From assembly GCA_022821985.1 (NCBI GenBank), contig JAJECP010000014.1, positions 1 through 33,611 of the forward strand: a DNA stretch of 33,611 nucleotides. Direction: 5' to 3'. Below, piece by piece: positions 23,439 to 33,553 of this stretch. This stretch comes from Acidimicrobiia bacterium (lineage in GTDB: Bacteria; Actinomycetota; Acidimicrobiia; Acidimicrobiales; Poriferisodalaceae). The notes under the pieces are model-generated. The model saw only the letters and a list, made by a program, of their open reading frames with translations. It searched no databases and was not told where the DNA came from. The position numbers and the translations under genes were made by a program. The first letter of the stretch is position 1. Every line of letters begins with the position of its first letter.

Positions 23439-26311
23439 GCGAGCACCGCTCGAGCGAACAGGACTCCCCGCCAAGGCCAGCAGTGCAGCTCGGTTCGGCG
23501 GCTCCACACGACCAATGGCATGACTGGTCGGAGCTCGACGCCGCAGCGTGGCCGGAGCGTGTCGAGCGCAACTACACCTTGGTGCCCACCACCTGTTTCA
23601 ACTGCGAGGCGGCGTGCGGGCTGGTGGCCTATATCGACCGCGACACCGACGAGGTCGTTCGCTTCGAGGGCAACCCCGAGCACCCCGCATCCCGGGGTCG
23701 CAACTGCGCCAAGGGCCCCGCCACGATCAACCAGGTGCACGACACCGAGCGCATCCTGTACCCGCTGCGCCGGACGGGTGAGCGCGGCAGCGGCGGATGG
23801 GAACGCGTCAGCTGGGACGAAGCGCTGACCGAGATCGCAGCACGCATCCGTACCGCCATCGTCGAAGGCCGCCGCGACGAAGTCATGTACCACGTCGGCC
23901 GACCCGGCGAAGACGGCTACACCGAGCGCGTGCTCACGGCGTGGGGCATCGACGGGCACAACAGCCACACCAACGTCTGCTCCTCCAGCGCCCGGGTCGG
24001 CTACGCGACGTGGATGGGCCACGACCGGCCCTCGTCGGACTTCGCCAACGCCGAGGTCATCTTCCTGATCTCGAGCCACCTCGAGGCCGGGCACTACTTC
24101 AACCCGCACGCCCAGCGCATCATCGAGGCCCAGCAGCGGGGAGCGACGGTGATCTGCGTCGATCCGAGGCTGTCGAACACAGGGGCCAAGGCCGATCACT
24201 GGCTGCCTGCATGGCCCGGCACCGAACCGGTCCTGCTGCTGAGCCTGGCCCGCCTGTTGCTCGAGGCAGGCACGTGGGACCGAGCATTCGTGCACCGCTG
24301 GACGAACTGGCAGACCTACCTGGCCGAGACCCGGCCCGATCTGCCGCCGACATTCGAGTCGGTCGAGGTGGCGCTGCGTGACGCCTACGCGGAGTACACG
24401 CCTGAGCGGGCCGCAGAGCTGTGCGGGGTAGATGCGGACAATCTGCGTGAGATCGCGCATGCGATCGGTGGAGCGCTGGGCCGCTTCGCCTCTCACAACT
24501 GGCGCGCCGCTGGCGCGGGCAACCTGGGTGGCTGGCAGACCGCACGGTGCCTGTTCCTGCTCAACGTGCTTACCGGATCGGTCGGCACGGTGGGGGGCAC
24601 CACTGGAGCGGGCTGGCACAAGATGAAGCCGGCGCCGCCGCTGCGGCCGCCGCCGGTGGAGCACTGGAACGAGCTGTCGTGGCCGCGCGAGTACCCGCTC
24701 AGCCATCACGAGATGTCGATCCTGCTGCCGCACTTCCTGCGCGAGGGCAGGGGCAAGCTCGACACGTACTTCACCCGCGTCTACAACCCGGTGTGGACGA
24801 ACCCCGATGGGTTCAGCTGGCTGGAGACGCTGAGCGATCCCGAGCGGGTGGGCTGCCATGTTGCGCTCACGCCGACGTGGTCGGAGACGGCGTGGTTTGC
24901 CGACTACGTGCTTCCGATGGGCGTGGGCTCGGAGCGTCATGACCTGGCGTCGTTCGAGACGCACGCAGGCCAATGGCTGGGCTTCCGCCAGCCGGTGATG
25001 CGCCGGTATGCCGAACTGAGGGGAGCCGAGCTCGGCCCCGAGAGCCGGACCCACGAATTCAACCCAGGCGAGGTTTGGGAAGAGAACGAGTTCTGGATCG
25101 ACCTGTCGTGGCGGATCGACCCCGATGGCTCGCTCGGCATCCGTCAGTGGTTCGAAAGCCCGTCCCGCCCTGGCGAGCCCATCAGCATCGACGAGTACTA
25201 CGAGGCGATCTTCACCGACGAAGTGCCCGGCCTCGCCGACGACGCCGCGGCAGCAGGGCAGACGCCGCTCGAGTTCATGCGTGACCGGGGCGCATACGCA
25301 GTGCGCGGCGATCCCTACGGTCACCACGAGCGAGTCGTTGAGCCCGCGCAGCTGGCCGGCACCGTCCTCGGCGACGACGACGTCCACCGGCCGTCGCGCG
25401 ACACCATCGGCGGCGCCACCACGTCGCTGCCCCCGCTCGGCGACGGCTCCGTAGCGGTGCAGGTGGCAGGAGCGGCCCGTCACGGGTTCCCGACGCCGTC
25501 GCGCAAGCTGGAGCTGTACTCGACGACGCTGGCCGAGTGGGGCTGGCCCGAGCATGCGACACCCGGCTGGATACCCAGCCACGTTCATTGGCAGCATCTG
25601 GATCTGGCCGGCAACGAGCGTATTTTGGTGCCGACGTTCCGCATCCCGACGCTCATCCACACCAGGTCGGCGAACGCCAAGTGGCTGGCGGAGATCAGCC
25701 ACCGCCATCCGCTGTGGATCCACCCTTCAGACGCCGAGGCTCTCGGCATCGATGTGGGCGGCCTCGTGCGGATCAGCACCCGCATCGGCCACTTCGTCAT
25801 CTCGGCCTGGCGCACCGAAGGCATCCGCCCCGGCGTGGTGGCGGCCTCGCACCACATGGGCCGCTGGCGCCTCGACCCCGCCGCTCAATCACAGACTGAG
25901 CCCCCAGACGAGCGACCGTGGTCCTGGGCTGGCGGTCCTGCGGAGATCCAGCGCGACGGCACCGTGTGGCTGCTCCGGCGCACCGGGTCAATGGCGCCGT
26001 TCGCCTCCGACGACCCCGATTCTGAGCGGGTCTGGTGGAACGACACCGGCGTCCACCAGAACCTCACGTTCTCGGTGCAGCCTGACCCGGTCTCGGGCAT
26101 GCAGTGCTGGCACCAGCGGGTGCGCGTGGGGCCGGCCGAACCCGGCGACCGCTACGGCGATGTGATGGTCGATACCGAGCGCGCCCGGGCCGCCTATGAG
26201 GAGTGGCTGGCGATGACCCGACCGGCTCCCGGTCCAGGCGGTCTGCGCCGCCCGACGTGGCTGGCACGCCCCCTCAAGCCCACCTCCGAGGCCTACCGCC
26301 TCGATTCCTGA
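23435..26311 (+). CDS. Molybdopterin (bis-MGD) oxidoreductase catalytic subunit, PsrA/SoeA-like (958 aa)
   Basis: The catalytic subunit of a complex iron-sulfur molybdoenzyme. An N-terminal [4Fe-4S] site is formed by C54, C57, C61 and C91 (CFNCEAAC...GRNCAKGP). The likely Mo ligand is C182 in HTNVCSSSARVGY. The C-terminal molybdopterin-dinucleotide-binding domain begins near residue 725 (ILVPTFRIPTLIHTR, then HPLWIHPSDAEALGI). The length suits PsrA, thiosulfate reductase or SoeA. No twin-arginine signal is present, which argues for a cytoplasmic enzyme as in the sulfite-oxidising SoeABC. Substrate could be sulfite, a polysulfide, formate or something else. The start ATG overlaps the stop of the fused ferredoxin-anchor gene, so the two make one complex. 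The next gene is convergent, 8 nt away. Confidence 0.9.
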   Translation: MSEHRSSEQDSPPRPAVQLGSAAPHDQWHDWSELDAAAWPERVERNYTLVPTTCFNCEAACGLVAYIDRDTDEVVRFEGNPEHPASRGRNCAKGPATINQVHDTERILYPLRRTGERGSGGWERVSWDEALTEIAARIRTAIVEGRRDEVMYHVGRPGEDGYTERVLTAWGIDGHNSHTNVCSSSARVGYATWMGHDRPSSDFANAEVIFLISSHLEAGHYFNPHAQRIIEAQQRGATVICVDPRLSNTGAKADHWLPAWPGTEPVLLLSLARLLLEAGTWDRAFVHRWTNWQTYLAETRPDLPPTFESVEVALRDAYAEYTPERAAELCGVDADNLREIAHAIGGALGRFASHNWRAAGAGNLGGWQTARCLFLLNVLTGSVGTVGGTTGAGWHKMKPAPPLRPPPVEHWNELSWPREYPLSHHEMSILLPHFLREGRGKLDTYFTRVYNPVWTNPDGFSWLETLSDPERVGCHVALTPTWSETAWFADYVLPMGVGSERHDLASFETHAGQWLGFRQPVMRRYAELRGAELGPESRTHEFNPGEVWEENEFWIDLSWRIDPDGSLGIRQWFESPSRPGEPISIDEYYEAIFTDEVPGLADDAAAAGQTPLEFMRDRGAYAVRGDPYGHHERVVEPAQLAGTVLGDDDVHRPSRDTIGGATTSLPPLGDGSVAVQVAGAARHGFPTPSRKLELYSTTLAEWGWPEHATPGWIPSHVHWQHLDLAGNERILVPTFRIPTLIHTRSANAKWLAEISHRHPLWIHPSDAEALGIDVGGLVRISTRIGHFVISAWRTEGIRPGVVAASHHMGRWRLDPAAQSQTEPPDERPWSWAGGPAEIQRDGTVWLLRRTGSMAPFASDDPDSERVWWNDTGVHQNLTFSVQPDPVSGMQCWHQRVRVGPAEPGDRYGDVMVDTERARAAYEEWLAMTRPAPGPGGLRRPTWLARPLKPTSEAYRLDS

Positions 26312-26319
26312 GCCGGGCG

Positions 26320-27072
26320 TCAGCTCGGTTTGTGCGCCTTGCGGGAACCTGCTTCCCAGTCCTCCATCTCGGGTGCTTCCGTGATGGTGCCCAGCACATT
26401 CAGCTGCGGGGCTTCGCGCAACGAACGCTTCAGCTCTGCAAAGCCCGGGAAGCGCGCGAGCTCGATGACGGCATTCCACAGCGGCACGGCCTGTTCGTCG
26501 GAGGGAACCCGCGAGATCACCGGTCCGAAGAACGACAGGCCGTCGGGCGGCTCGAACGTGATGATCGGCGTGCCGACGTCTCGCCCGGTGCGGCTCAGGG
26601 CAAGCTCCGTCTCGGCTTCGATCTCGGCATCCCACGACTCGTCGTCGACCGTTGCAGCGAAGTCCGTCGGCAGACCCGCAGTAGCCAACGCCTCAGCGGT
26701 GTGCTCTGCGGTGCCGATGCGATCCCGCAGGCCCGAGCCCTTGGGCATCTCCCAGTAATGCTGGCCCATCGCGTCATACAGCGGGCCCATCACGTCACGG
26801 CCCAGCTCGGCTCGCACCTTGGCAGCCACCCGCAGCATGCGCAGTCCAGCGGTATGGCCCTGCTCGTAGCCGGCCGGAAACTCAGTGGCGTAGTCGCGGT
26901 GCTTGTTCAGGATGCGCAGCGAGATGAAACGCCAGTCCACCGAGTAGCCCGTCTGGGCAACCACCTTCTCGACCCAGCGCGACGTGATCCAGGCAAAGGG
27001 GCACACCGGATCCCAGAAGAACTCAAGATCGGGAGGTGCCTCAGCGCCCTCGGCTCCCCGTGTAGTACTCAT
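26320..27072 (-). CDS. DsbA-fold protein related to mycothiol-dependent nitroreductase Rv2466c (250 aa)
   Basis: A thioredoxin-fold protein of the DsbA/2-hydroxychromene isomerase-like group. The start FFWDPVCPFAWITSRWVEKV closely follows the M. tuberculosis Rv2466c pattern (WFDPLCPWCWITSRW), and SLRILNKHRD, DVGTPII and FFGPVISRVP also agree. Rv2466c uses mycothiol to reduce disulfides and nitro-prodrugs through a CxxC pair. Here the second cysteine is alanine (C24, A27), so a monothiol mechanism is expected. This supports an actinobacterial, mycothiol-using host. Start: ATG at 27072; a TAGCCA 7 nt upstream is an imperfect -10. It diverges from the hydrolase gene that begins about 30 nt away. 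Confidence 0.85.
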   Translation of the reverse strand: MSTTRGAEGAEAPPDLEFFWDPVCPFAWITSRWVEKVVAQTGYSVDWRFISLRILNKHRDYATEFPAGYEQGHTAGLRMLRVAAKVRAELGRDVMGPLYDAMGQHYWEMPKGSGLRDRIGTAEHTAEALATAGLPTDFAATVDDESWDAEIEAETELALSRTGRDVGTPIITFEPPDGLSFFGPVISRVPSDEQAVPLWNAVIELARFPGFAELKRSLREAPQLNVLGTITEAPEMEDWEAGSRKAHKPS

Positions 27073-27104
27073 GCGCGCATGGCTAGCACATGGGCTGTCC
27101 AGAC

Positions 27105-28004
27105 ATGAGTGGTCCTGACGGTGTCACGCCGGCGCCGGAGATGGTCGAAGTAGCCGAAGGCGTCGAGCTCGCGCTGCATCGGCTGGGCGGCGACGGGCCG
27201 CCGTTGCTGTTCGTGCATGCCACCGGCTTCAACGGCCGAACCTACGGTCCGCTCACCAGCCGCCTGACCGAGCACTTCACTGTGTGGGCACCTGATCTCC
27301 GCGCCCACGGCTGGAGTCCGCCGCCCGCCGAACGCGACTTCCTGTGGACAACGCTGGCGAATGATCTGCTGGGCATCGTCGATCATCTGGGCATCGCTCA
27401 CAGCGAGTTGGACTGCGTCGGGCATTCGATCGGCGCCGCGACGCTGCTGCTGGCCGATGCGCAGCGGCCCGGCACCATCCGGCGCATGTATGGCTACGAG
27501 CCGGTGGTGTGGCGCATCGAAGACCAATTCGGGCCGGGCGAGAACCCGTTGATCGCGCTCACCACGAAGCGCCGGGAAGAATTCGCCTCACGCGGCGAGG
27601 CCTTCGAGCGCTTCGCATCGCGGCCGCCGTTCAGCGGGGTGCGGGCCGATGCGCTGGCGAGCTACCTCGCCAACGGGTTCGAGGATCTGCCTGACGGCTC
27701 CGTGCGGTTGCGCTGCCGTGCCGCAGACGAAGCGGCAACCTACGACGGCGAGTGGGTCTCCACGACGGCTCGTCTCGAGGGCGGGCAGACGCCGGTGGTC
27801 ATCGGCAAGGGACTCGAGATGACCTTCGAGGACATCGGGGTGCCCGCACATGAGGCGTTGGGAAACTCGCGGCTCATCACCTACCACGGACTGGGGCACT
27901 TCGGGCCGTTCGAGGCGCCCGACGTGATCGCGTCCGACGCATTGGCGACCCTGCTGGGTCAGGAAGCGGCGGCCGCGCAGCCGGAGACGAAGTCGGCCAA
28001 GTAG
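27105..28004 (+). CDS. Alpha/beta-hydrolase fold protein, paralogue of the 13734-14585 product (299 aa)
   Basis: An alpha/beta hydrolase with nucleophile S108 in DCVGHSIGAAT and a C-terminal histidine in LGHFGPFEAPD. The cap segment RFASRPPFSGVRADAL and the HFGP motif match the hydrolase at 13734-14585. The acid that follows strand 7 is not obvious: where the paralogue has ARGDSPAMW this one has IGKGLEMTF, so the triad acid has moved or is lost. Two starts are possible, ATG 27105 (used) and ATG 27090; neither has a clear ribosome-binding site. Its last 46 nt overlap the 3' end of the convergent hydrolase gene. It may act on an intermediate of the box pathway, judged only by position. Confidence 0.82.
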   Translation: MSGPDGVTPAPEMVEVAEGVELALHRLGGDGPPLLFVHATGFNGRTYGPLTSRLTEHFTVWAPDLRAHGWSPPPAERDFLWTTLANDLLGIVDHLGIAHSELDCVGHSIGAATLLLADAQRPGTIRRMYGYEPVVWRIEDQFGPGENPLIALTTKRREEFASRGEAFERFASRPPFSGVRADALASYLANGFEDLPDGSVRLRCRAADEAATYDGEWVSTTARLEGGQTPVVIGKGLEMTFEDIGVPAHEALGNSRLITYHGLGHFGPFEAPDVIASDALATLLGQEAAAAQPETKSAK

Positions 28005-28813
28005 CCGGCGATGCGCTCGGGCTGGTCGCGATGGGCGACGTGGCCGCAGTCGGCAAGCAGGTGGCCGGTCGCGTTCGGCGCTGACTGGACGATCGTCGAC
28101 ACCTGCGCTTCGGTGCCGTACTGATCGCCGTCGCCCTGCAGCACCAGGACCGGGCAGTCGATGCGTTCCAGCAGCGGTCGGATGTCCCAGTGGCGAAATC
28201 GCGGTGTCAGCCAGACGTCTCGCCAGCGTTCGAAGGCGAGACGGGGGTGGTCGTGGTGGCGGGCGAGTCCCGAGATCACCTGCTCGCGCTGGCAGTCGAT
28301 GGCACGTATGCCGTCGATGCAGATGTCCTCGATGAACGAGTGCGGCGCGATGACGGCAACGCCGAGCGGCACCACTGAACCCGACCCCGCCGCAATCAGC
28401 GAGATGGATGCTCCGTCGCTGTGACCGACGAGAATTGGTCGGCGGATGCCGAGCTCGTCGAGCACGGCGGGCAGCACCTCGGTGGCCTCGCGTTCCATGA
28501 ACCCGTCGCTGTAGGCCTCGGGCAGCGGGTCTGAACGGCCGTAGCCGCCGCGGTCGTAGGCGACAACCTCGAGCCCGCACCGGCGCGCCAGCTGCTCGGG
28601 CAGGTCCCGCCACTGCGTGATGCTGCCGAGGCCTTCGTGCAGCATCACGATTACCGGGCTGTTCCCGGTGCTGATGTGCCGGCTGTCGGTGCCTCCGGGA
28701 GAGATCCGGCGGTAGGCGATGCCGACCGAGTCAACCTGCAGGCGGCCGTCCACGGTGACTGTGTTGCCTGATTCGATGGCGCTTGCGCCGCTATCGCCTG
28801 GTGCAGAGCCCAT
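27959..28813 (-). CDS. Alpha/beta hydrolase of the box operon (284 aa)
   Basis: A serine alpha/beta hydrolase with a full triad: S132 in LVGHSDGAS, an aspartate in LQGDGDQYG, and a histidine in ADCGHVAHRDQPE. The oxyanion segment is VIVMLHEGLGS. It starts 5 nt after the boxB stop, so it is very probably translated with boxB. Genes for lactone or thioester hydrolases are found in some proteobacterial box clusters, where they are thought to handle side products; such a role is inferred here. ATG at 28813 is taken as the start because the frame upstream overlaps boxB. It is convergent with, and overlaps by 46 nt, the preceding hydrolase gene. Confidence 0.88.
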   Translation of the reverse strand: MGSAPGDSGASAIESGNTVTVDGRLQVDSVGIAYRRISPGGTDSRHISTGNSPVIVMLHEGLGSITQWRDLPEQLARRCGLEVVAYDRGGYGRSDPLPEAYSDGFMEREATEVLPAVLDELGIRRPILVGHSDGASISLIAAGSGSVVPLGVAVIAPHSFIEDICIDGIRAIDCQREQVISGLARHHDHPRLAFERWRDVWLTPRFRHWDIRPLLERIDCPVLVLQGDGDQYGTEAQVSTIVQSAPNATGHLLADCGHVAHRDQPERIAGYLADFVSGCAAAAS

Positions 28814-28818
28814 GGCGA

Positions 28819-30234
<1,416 letters not shown>

Positions 30235-30267
30235 GGGCGCTTCCCCTCGTCGCCGCGGAGGCCGAAT

Positions 30268-31980
30268 TTACACACGGTCTGTGGCGTAGTTCGGGCGAGT
30301 GCCGGTGCCGTAGCGGGTCAGCGCGCCGTTCGGGCCAGTGGCGTTCGGGCGGATGAAGATCCAGTTCTGCCAGGCCGACAGCCGGCCGAAGATCTTGGTG
30401 GCCATCGTCTCGGGGCCGCAGAAGCGGTGGTTGGCCTCCATGGCGGTCAGCGCGTCGGGCGAGAAGGCGGCGCGCTCCTCGATCGCCAGTCTCAGATCGT
30501 CGTCCCAATCGAGGTCGTCGGGAGTCGCGGTCGCCAGCCCGGCCTCGGCCGCAGCCTGTGCATCGAGGGCGGAACCGGCGGTGTCGCGGGCGGCGGCAAT
30601 GGCTTCGTCATCTCCCCAGAGTCGAGACTGCAGCCGGGTGAGGCCGTTGGCCATGGGCATCGATCCGAGGCTGATCTCGGTCATGGACAGCGCCGGCAGG
30701 TCGGCCTCTGGGCTCGGGGGTCCGCGCAGTGCTCGCACGGCCATGCCCACGGCATCGTCGGGCCGCTCGTCGACGAATTCGCCCTCCAAGATGTAGGTGC
30801 GGTCGGCCGCCAGTGCCACCTCGGCGAGCACGCCCGCGAAGCACGAGCCGGGCTCGATCGCGGCGATGAGCGTGCGAGCGGTGAGATCAAGCCGCGACAG
30901 GGTGCGACGCCAGAGCAGGGCGGTTTCCCGCTCGGCATGGTTGCCGGGCTCGCACAGCGCCCGGTCGTGGACGGTGACGCTTGCGTGGCTGCCCTCGGTC
31001 AGCAGCACCAGCGTGCCCAGCTCGGGTTCGTTGAAGCGCAGATGGCACAGCAGCGCATCGAGCTCCCGTGCCGCTCGCAGCGGCCAACGGGGATCGGGGC
31101 TCGCGCTGATCAGCACCTCGGCACAGGCCCGATCGCGGTCCGGTGCCATAGCGACGAACTCGCCGATCACGCTGCCGTCCGGGGTGGGCGAGATGCCCAG
31201 CGGTTCCAGCTCCACCGGCTCGCCGTCGGCGCCGGTTTGGGCGGCGCGACTGTCCTCGGCCAGTGCAGCGGCTCTGACGCTGACGGCTTCGTCGAACGAC
31301 GTACGCGGTGCCAGCTCATCCACCAGGCCCCACTCCAGCGCCACCTCGCCCCGCAGGCCCTCGGCTCTGGTGGCGAACACATCGGCGCGGTCGCGTCGCA
31401 CGTGACGCTTGTCGGTCAGCCGGGTCAGCCCGCCCGTTCCCGGCAAAACACCCAGCAGCGGCACCTCGGGCAGCGATACGGCGGTGTTCCGGTCATCCAC
31501 CAGCAAGATGTGATCGCTCGCCAGCGCCAGTTCGTACCCGCCTCCCGAGCACGCGCCTCCCACCGCAGCGAGGAATCGCAGCCCGCTGCCGGCCGAGGCC
31601 TCTTCGAGTTCCAGACGGGTCTCGTTGGTGAACTTGCACAGGTTCACCTTGTGGGCATGGGTTGCCGCTGCCAGCGCCCGGATATTGGCTCCCGCGCAGA
31701 ACACCCCCTCGTAGCCGCTGCCGATCACCACGCAGCCCACCTCGGGGTGCTCGAAGCGGATGCGGCGGACGGCGTCGGCGAACTCCAGCTCGACGCCCAT
31801 GTCGTAGCTGTTCAGCTTCAGCTCGGCGCCGTCGAAGATGCCACCGTCGGGCTGCACGTGCATCAACAGCGTGGCGATGGGGCCGTCGACGTGCAGCGTC
31901 CAGTGCTTCCACGGACGGCGATCGCTGAAGAAGTCGAGGTACACCCGGGTGTCTGCCGGCCGCGTCTGTGCGGTGCTCAC
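30268..31980 (-). CDS. boxC: 2,3-epoxybenzoyl-CoA dihydrolase (benzoyl-CoA-dihydrodiol lyase) BoxC (570 aa)
   Basis: A double-crotonase enzyme that opens the ring of 2,3-epoxybenzoyl-CoA hydrolytically, yielding 3,4-dehydroadipyl-CoA semialdehyde and formate. Recognisable BoxC blocks are LKLNSYDMGVELE (54-66), GVFCAGANIRAL, VNLCKFTNETR, GGACSGGGYELALASD, SLPEVPLLGVLPGTGGLTR, IEPGSCFAGVLAEVALAADR and the C-terminal IEERAAFSPDALTAMEANHRF region with FGRLSAWQNWIFIRPNA. Length fits (about 550). GTG at 31980 is used because CACACT, a weak -10, lies 6 nt upstream; ATG 31995 would add five residues. It heads the operon boxC-boxB-hydrolase. Expected to be induced by benzoate, from pathway logic. Confidence 0.94.
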   Translation of the reverse strand: MSTAQTRPADTRVYLDFFSDRRPWKHWTLHVDGPIATLLMHVQPDGGIFDGAELKLNSYDMGVELEFADAVRRIRFEHPEVGCVVIGSGYEGVFCAGANIRALAAATHAHKVNLCKFTNETRLELEEASAGSGLRFLAAVGGACSGGGYELALASDHILLVDDRNTAVSLPEVPLLGVLPGTGGLTRLTDKRHVRRDRADVFATRAEGLRGEVALEWGLVDELAPRTSFDEAVSVRAAALAEDSRAAQTGADGEPVELEPLGISPTPDGSVIGEFVAMAPDRDRACAEVLISASPDPRWPLRAARELDALLCHLRFNEPELGTLVLLTEGSHASVTVHDRALCEPGNHAERETALLWRRTLSRLDLTARTLIAAIEPGSCFAGVLAEVALAADRTYILEGEFVDERPDDAVGMAVRALRGPPSPEADLPALSMTEISLGSMPMANGLTRLQSRLWGDDEAIAAARDTAGSALDAQAAAEAGLATATPDDLDWDDDLRLAIEERAAFSPDALTAMEANHRFCGPETMATKIFGRLSAWQNWIFIRPNATGPNGALTRYGTGTRPNYATDRV

Positions 31981-32056
31981 ACGATGAGTGTGCATCGTTA
32001 GTGTTCGCTTCGACACCCACGTGTCGAGAATGCGCCGACCAGACGAGGAGGACAGC
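31981..32056. promoter_or_regulatory. Divergent box/benzoate-ligase promoter region with two inverted repeats
   Basis: Two inverted repeats occupy this 76-bp gap: ACGATG/CATCGT (31981-31986 and 31993-31998, 6-nt spacer) and TCGACAC/GTGTCGA (32010-32016 and 32021-32027, 4-nt spacer, with CACGTG inside). The second sits where -35/-10 sequences of either gene would be. GAGGAGGAC (32046-32054) is the ligase ribosome-binding site. These are good candidates for benzoate- or benzoyl-CoA-responsive operators; no regulator gene is in the window. Confidence 0.5.
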
Positions 32057-33553
32057 GTGAGCGCGAATGCCGTGCACCGATTCGTCATCGAACCGGCAGA
32101 GGCAAGTCCTGACGCCACAGCGATCGTCGATGCTGCAAGCGGGCAGCACACGAGCAGGGCCGAGATGGTGGCGGCTGCGAAGGCGGCTGCGGCAGGGCTC
32201 GCCGAGCGCGGCGTGCAGCCCGAGCAGCGGGTGATGGTTTGCGCGGCCGACACGCCCGCGTTCCTGTGGTGGTTCTGGGGCGCGATGTGGATCGGCGCTG
32301 TCCCGGTGCCGGTCTCCACCATGGTCCGTCGGCACGATTACGAGTTCCTGCTGCACGACAGCCGCGCTGTCGGACTGGTGTATTCGCCCCCGTTCGCCCC
32401 TGAGGTGTTGCCTGCAGCCGACGGCCAGCCGTTCCTGCGCTGGACGCTCGACGATTCCGACGAGGGACTGCTGGGCGACCCCAGTGCGGCTCCGGAGCCC
32501 TTCTCTGCCGTCGACGATGACGTCGCGTTCTGGCTCTACACCTCGGGCACCACCGGGCAGCCCAAGGGCGCCATGCATCGCCACATCGACATGTCGGTCT
32601 GCACCGACAGCTACGCCCGTGGCGTCCTTGATATGGGGCCCGACGACGTCGTCTATTCGGTGCCCAAGCTGTTCTTCGCCTACGGGCTGGGCAACTCTGG
32701 CTATTTCTCGTCAGGCACCGGTGCGACAGCCGTGCTGAACGCCGACCGGCCCGAGCCGGCGGCGGTCGCCGAGCACGTTCGCACCCACCGGCCCACGCTG
32801 TTCTTCAGCGTGCCCACGAACTACGCGCAGCTGCTGGCCGCAGATCTTCCCGACGACACGTTCTCGTCGGTGCGGCAAGGCATCTCGGGCGGCGAGCCGC
32901 TGCCTCCGGAGATTCACCGGCGCTTCGCCGAGCGATTCGGAGTGGAGATTCTCGACGGCATCGGCACCACCGAGCTGGCCCACATCGCCATCTCCAACCG
33001 GCCGGGCGCGTCGGTGCCCGGCACGACGGGCACGCCGCTGGATGGCTATGAGGTGTCGCTGCGCGATGAGCACGGCAACGAGGTGGCCGATGGCGATCCG
33101 GGCGCGCTGCACGTAGCGGGCGGCTCGGTGATGACCGGCTACTGGAATCGCACGGAGCGCACCCGCGCGGCGCTGCAAGGACGCTTCCTGGCCACCGGCG
33201 ACACCTACATGCGCAACCCCGACGGCACCTATACCTACATGGGGCGTTCCGACGACATGCTGAAGGTGGGAGGCATCTGGGTGTCGCCGATCGAGGTCGA
33301 AGGCTGCATTCTGGAGCTGGATGATGTGGTGCTCGCTGCTGTGGTCGGCGGCGTTGATGACGCCGGGCTGACCAAGCCGCACGCGTTCGTGGTTCCCACC
33401 GAGGGCGCGGATCGCGACACGCTGCCCGAGCGCGTGCAAGCCCACGTGCGGGAGCGGCTTGCGGCGTACAAGTACCCGCGGTGGGTGGATCTGGTGGAGG
33501 AGCTGCCGCTGACCGCCACCGGCAAGGTCAAGCGCTACCTGCTCCGCGACTAG
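32057..33553 (+). CDS. bclA: Benzoate-CoA ligase (AMP-forming, 498 aa)
   Basis: Activates benzoate with ATP and CoA to benzoyl-CoA, the entry step of the box pathway. It is an ANL-superfamily enzyme: the P-loop YTSGTTGQPKGAMH lies at 161-174, followed by the aromatic-acid ligase block SVPKLFFAYGLGNSGYF, GIGTTELAHI, the TGDTY hinge region, GRSDDMLKVGGIWVSPIEVE, and the C-terminal catalytic lysine in LTATGKVKRYL. The length is slightly short of 520-residue relatives but no domain is missing. GTG at 32057 is chosen for its GAGGAGGAC site 4-11 nt upstream. The divergent neighbour is boxC, which makes benzoate (rather than a hydroxybenzoate) the likely substrate. Confidence 0.92.
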   Translation: MSANAVHRFVIEPAEASPDATAIVDAASGQHTSRAEMVAAAKAAAAGLAERGVQPEQRVMVCAADTPAFLWWFWGAMWIGAVPVPVSTMVRRHDYEFLLHDSRAVGLVYSPPFAPEVLPAADGQPFLRWTLDDSDEGLLGDPSAAPEPFSAVDDDVAFWLYTSGTTGQPKGAMHRHIDMSVCTDSYARGVLDMGPDDVVYSVPKLFFAYGLGNSGYFSSGTGATAVLNADRPEPAAVAEHVRTHRPTLFFSVPTNYAQLLAADLPDDTFSSVRQGISGGEPLPPEIHRRFAERFGVEILDGIGTTELAHIAISNRPGASVPGTTGTPLDGYEVSLRDEHGNEVADGDPGALHVAGGSVMTGYWNRTERTRAALQGRFLATGDTYMRNPDGTYTYMGRSDDMLKVGGIWVSPIEVEGCILELDDVVLAAVVGGVDDAGLTKPHAFVVPTEGADRDTLPERVQAHVRERLAAYKYPRWVDLVEELPLTATGKVKRYLLRD

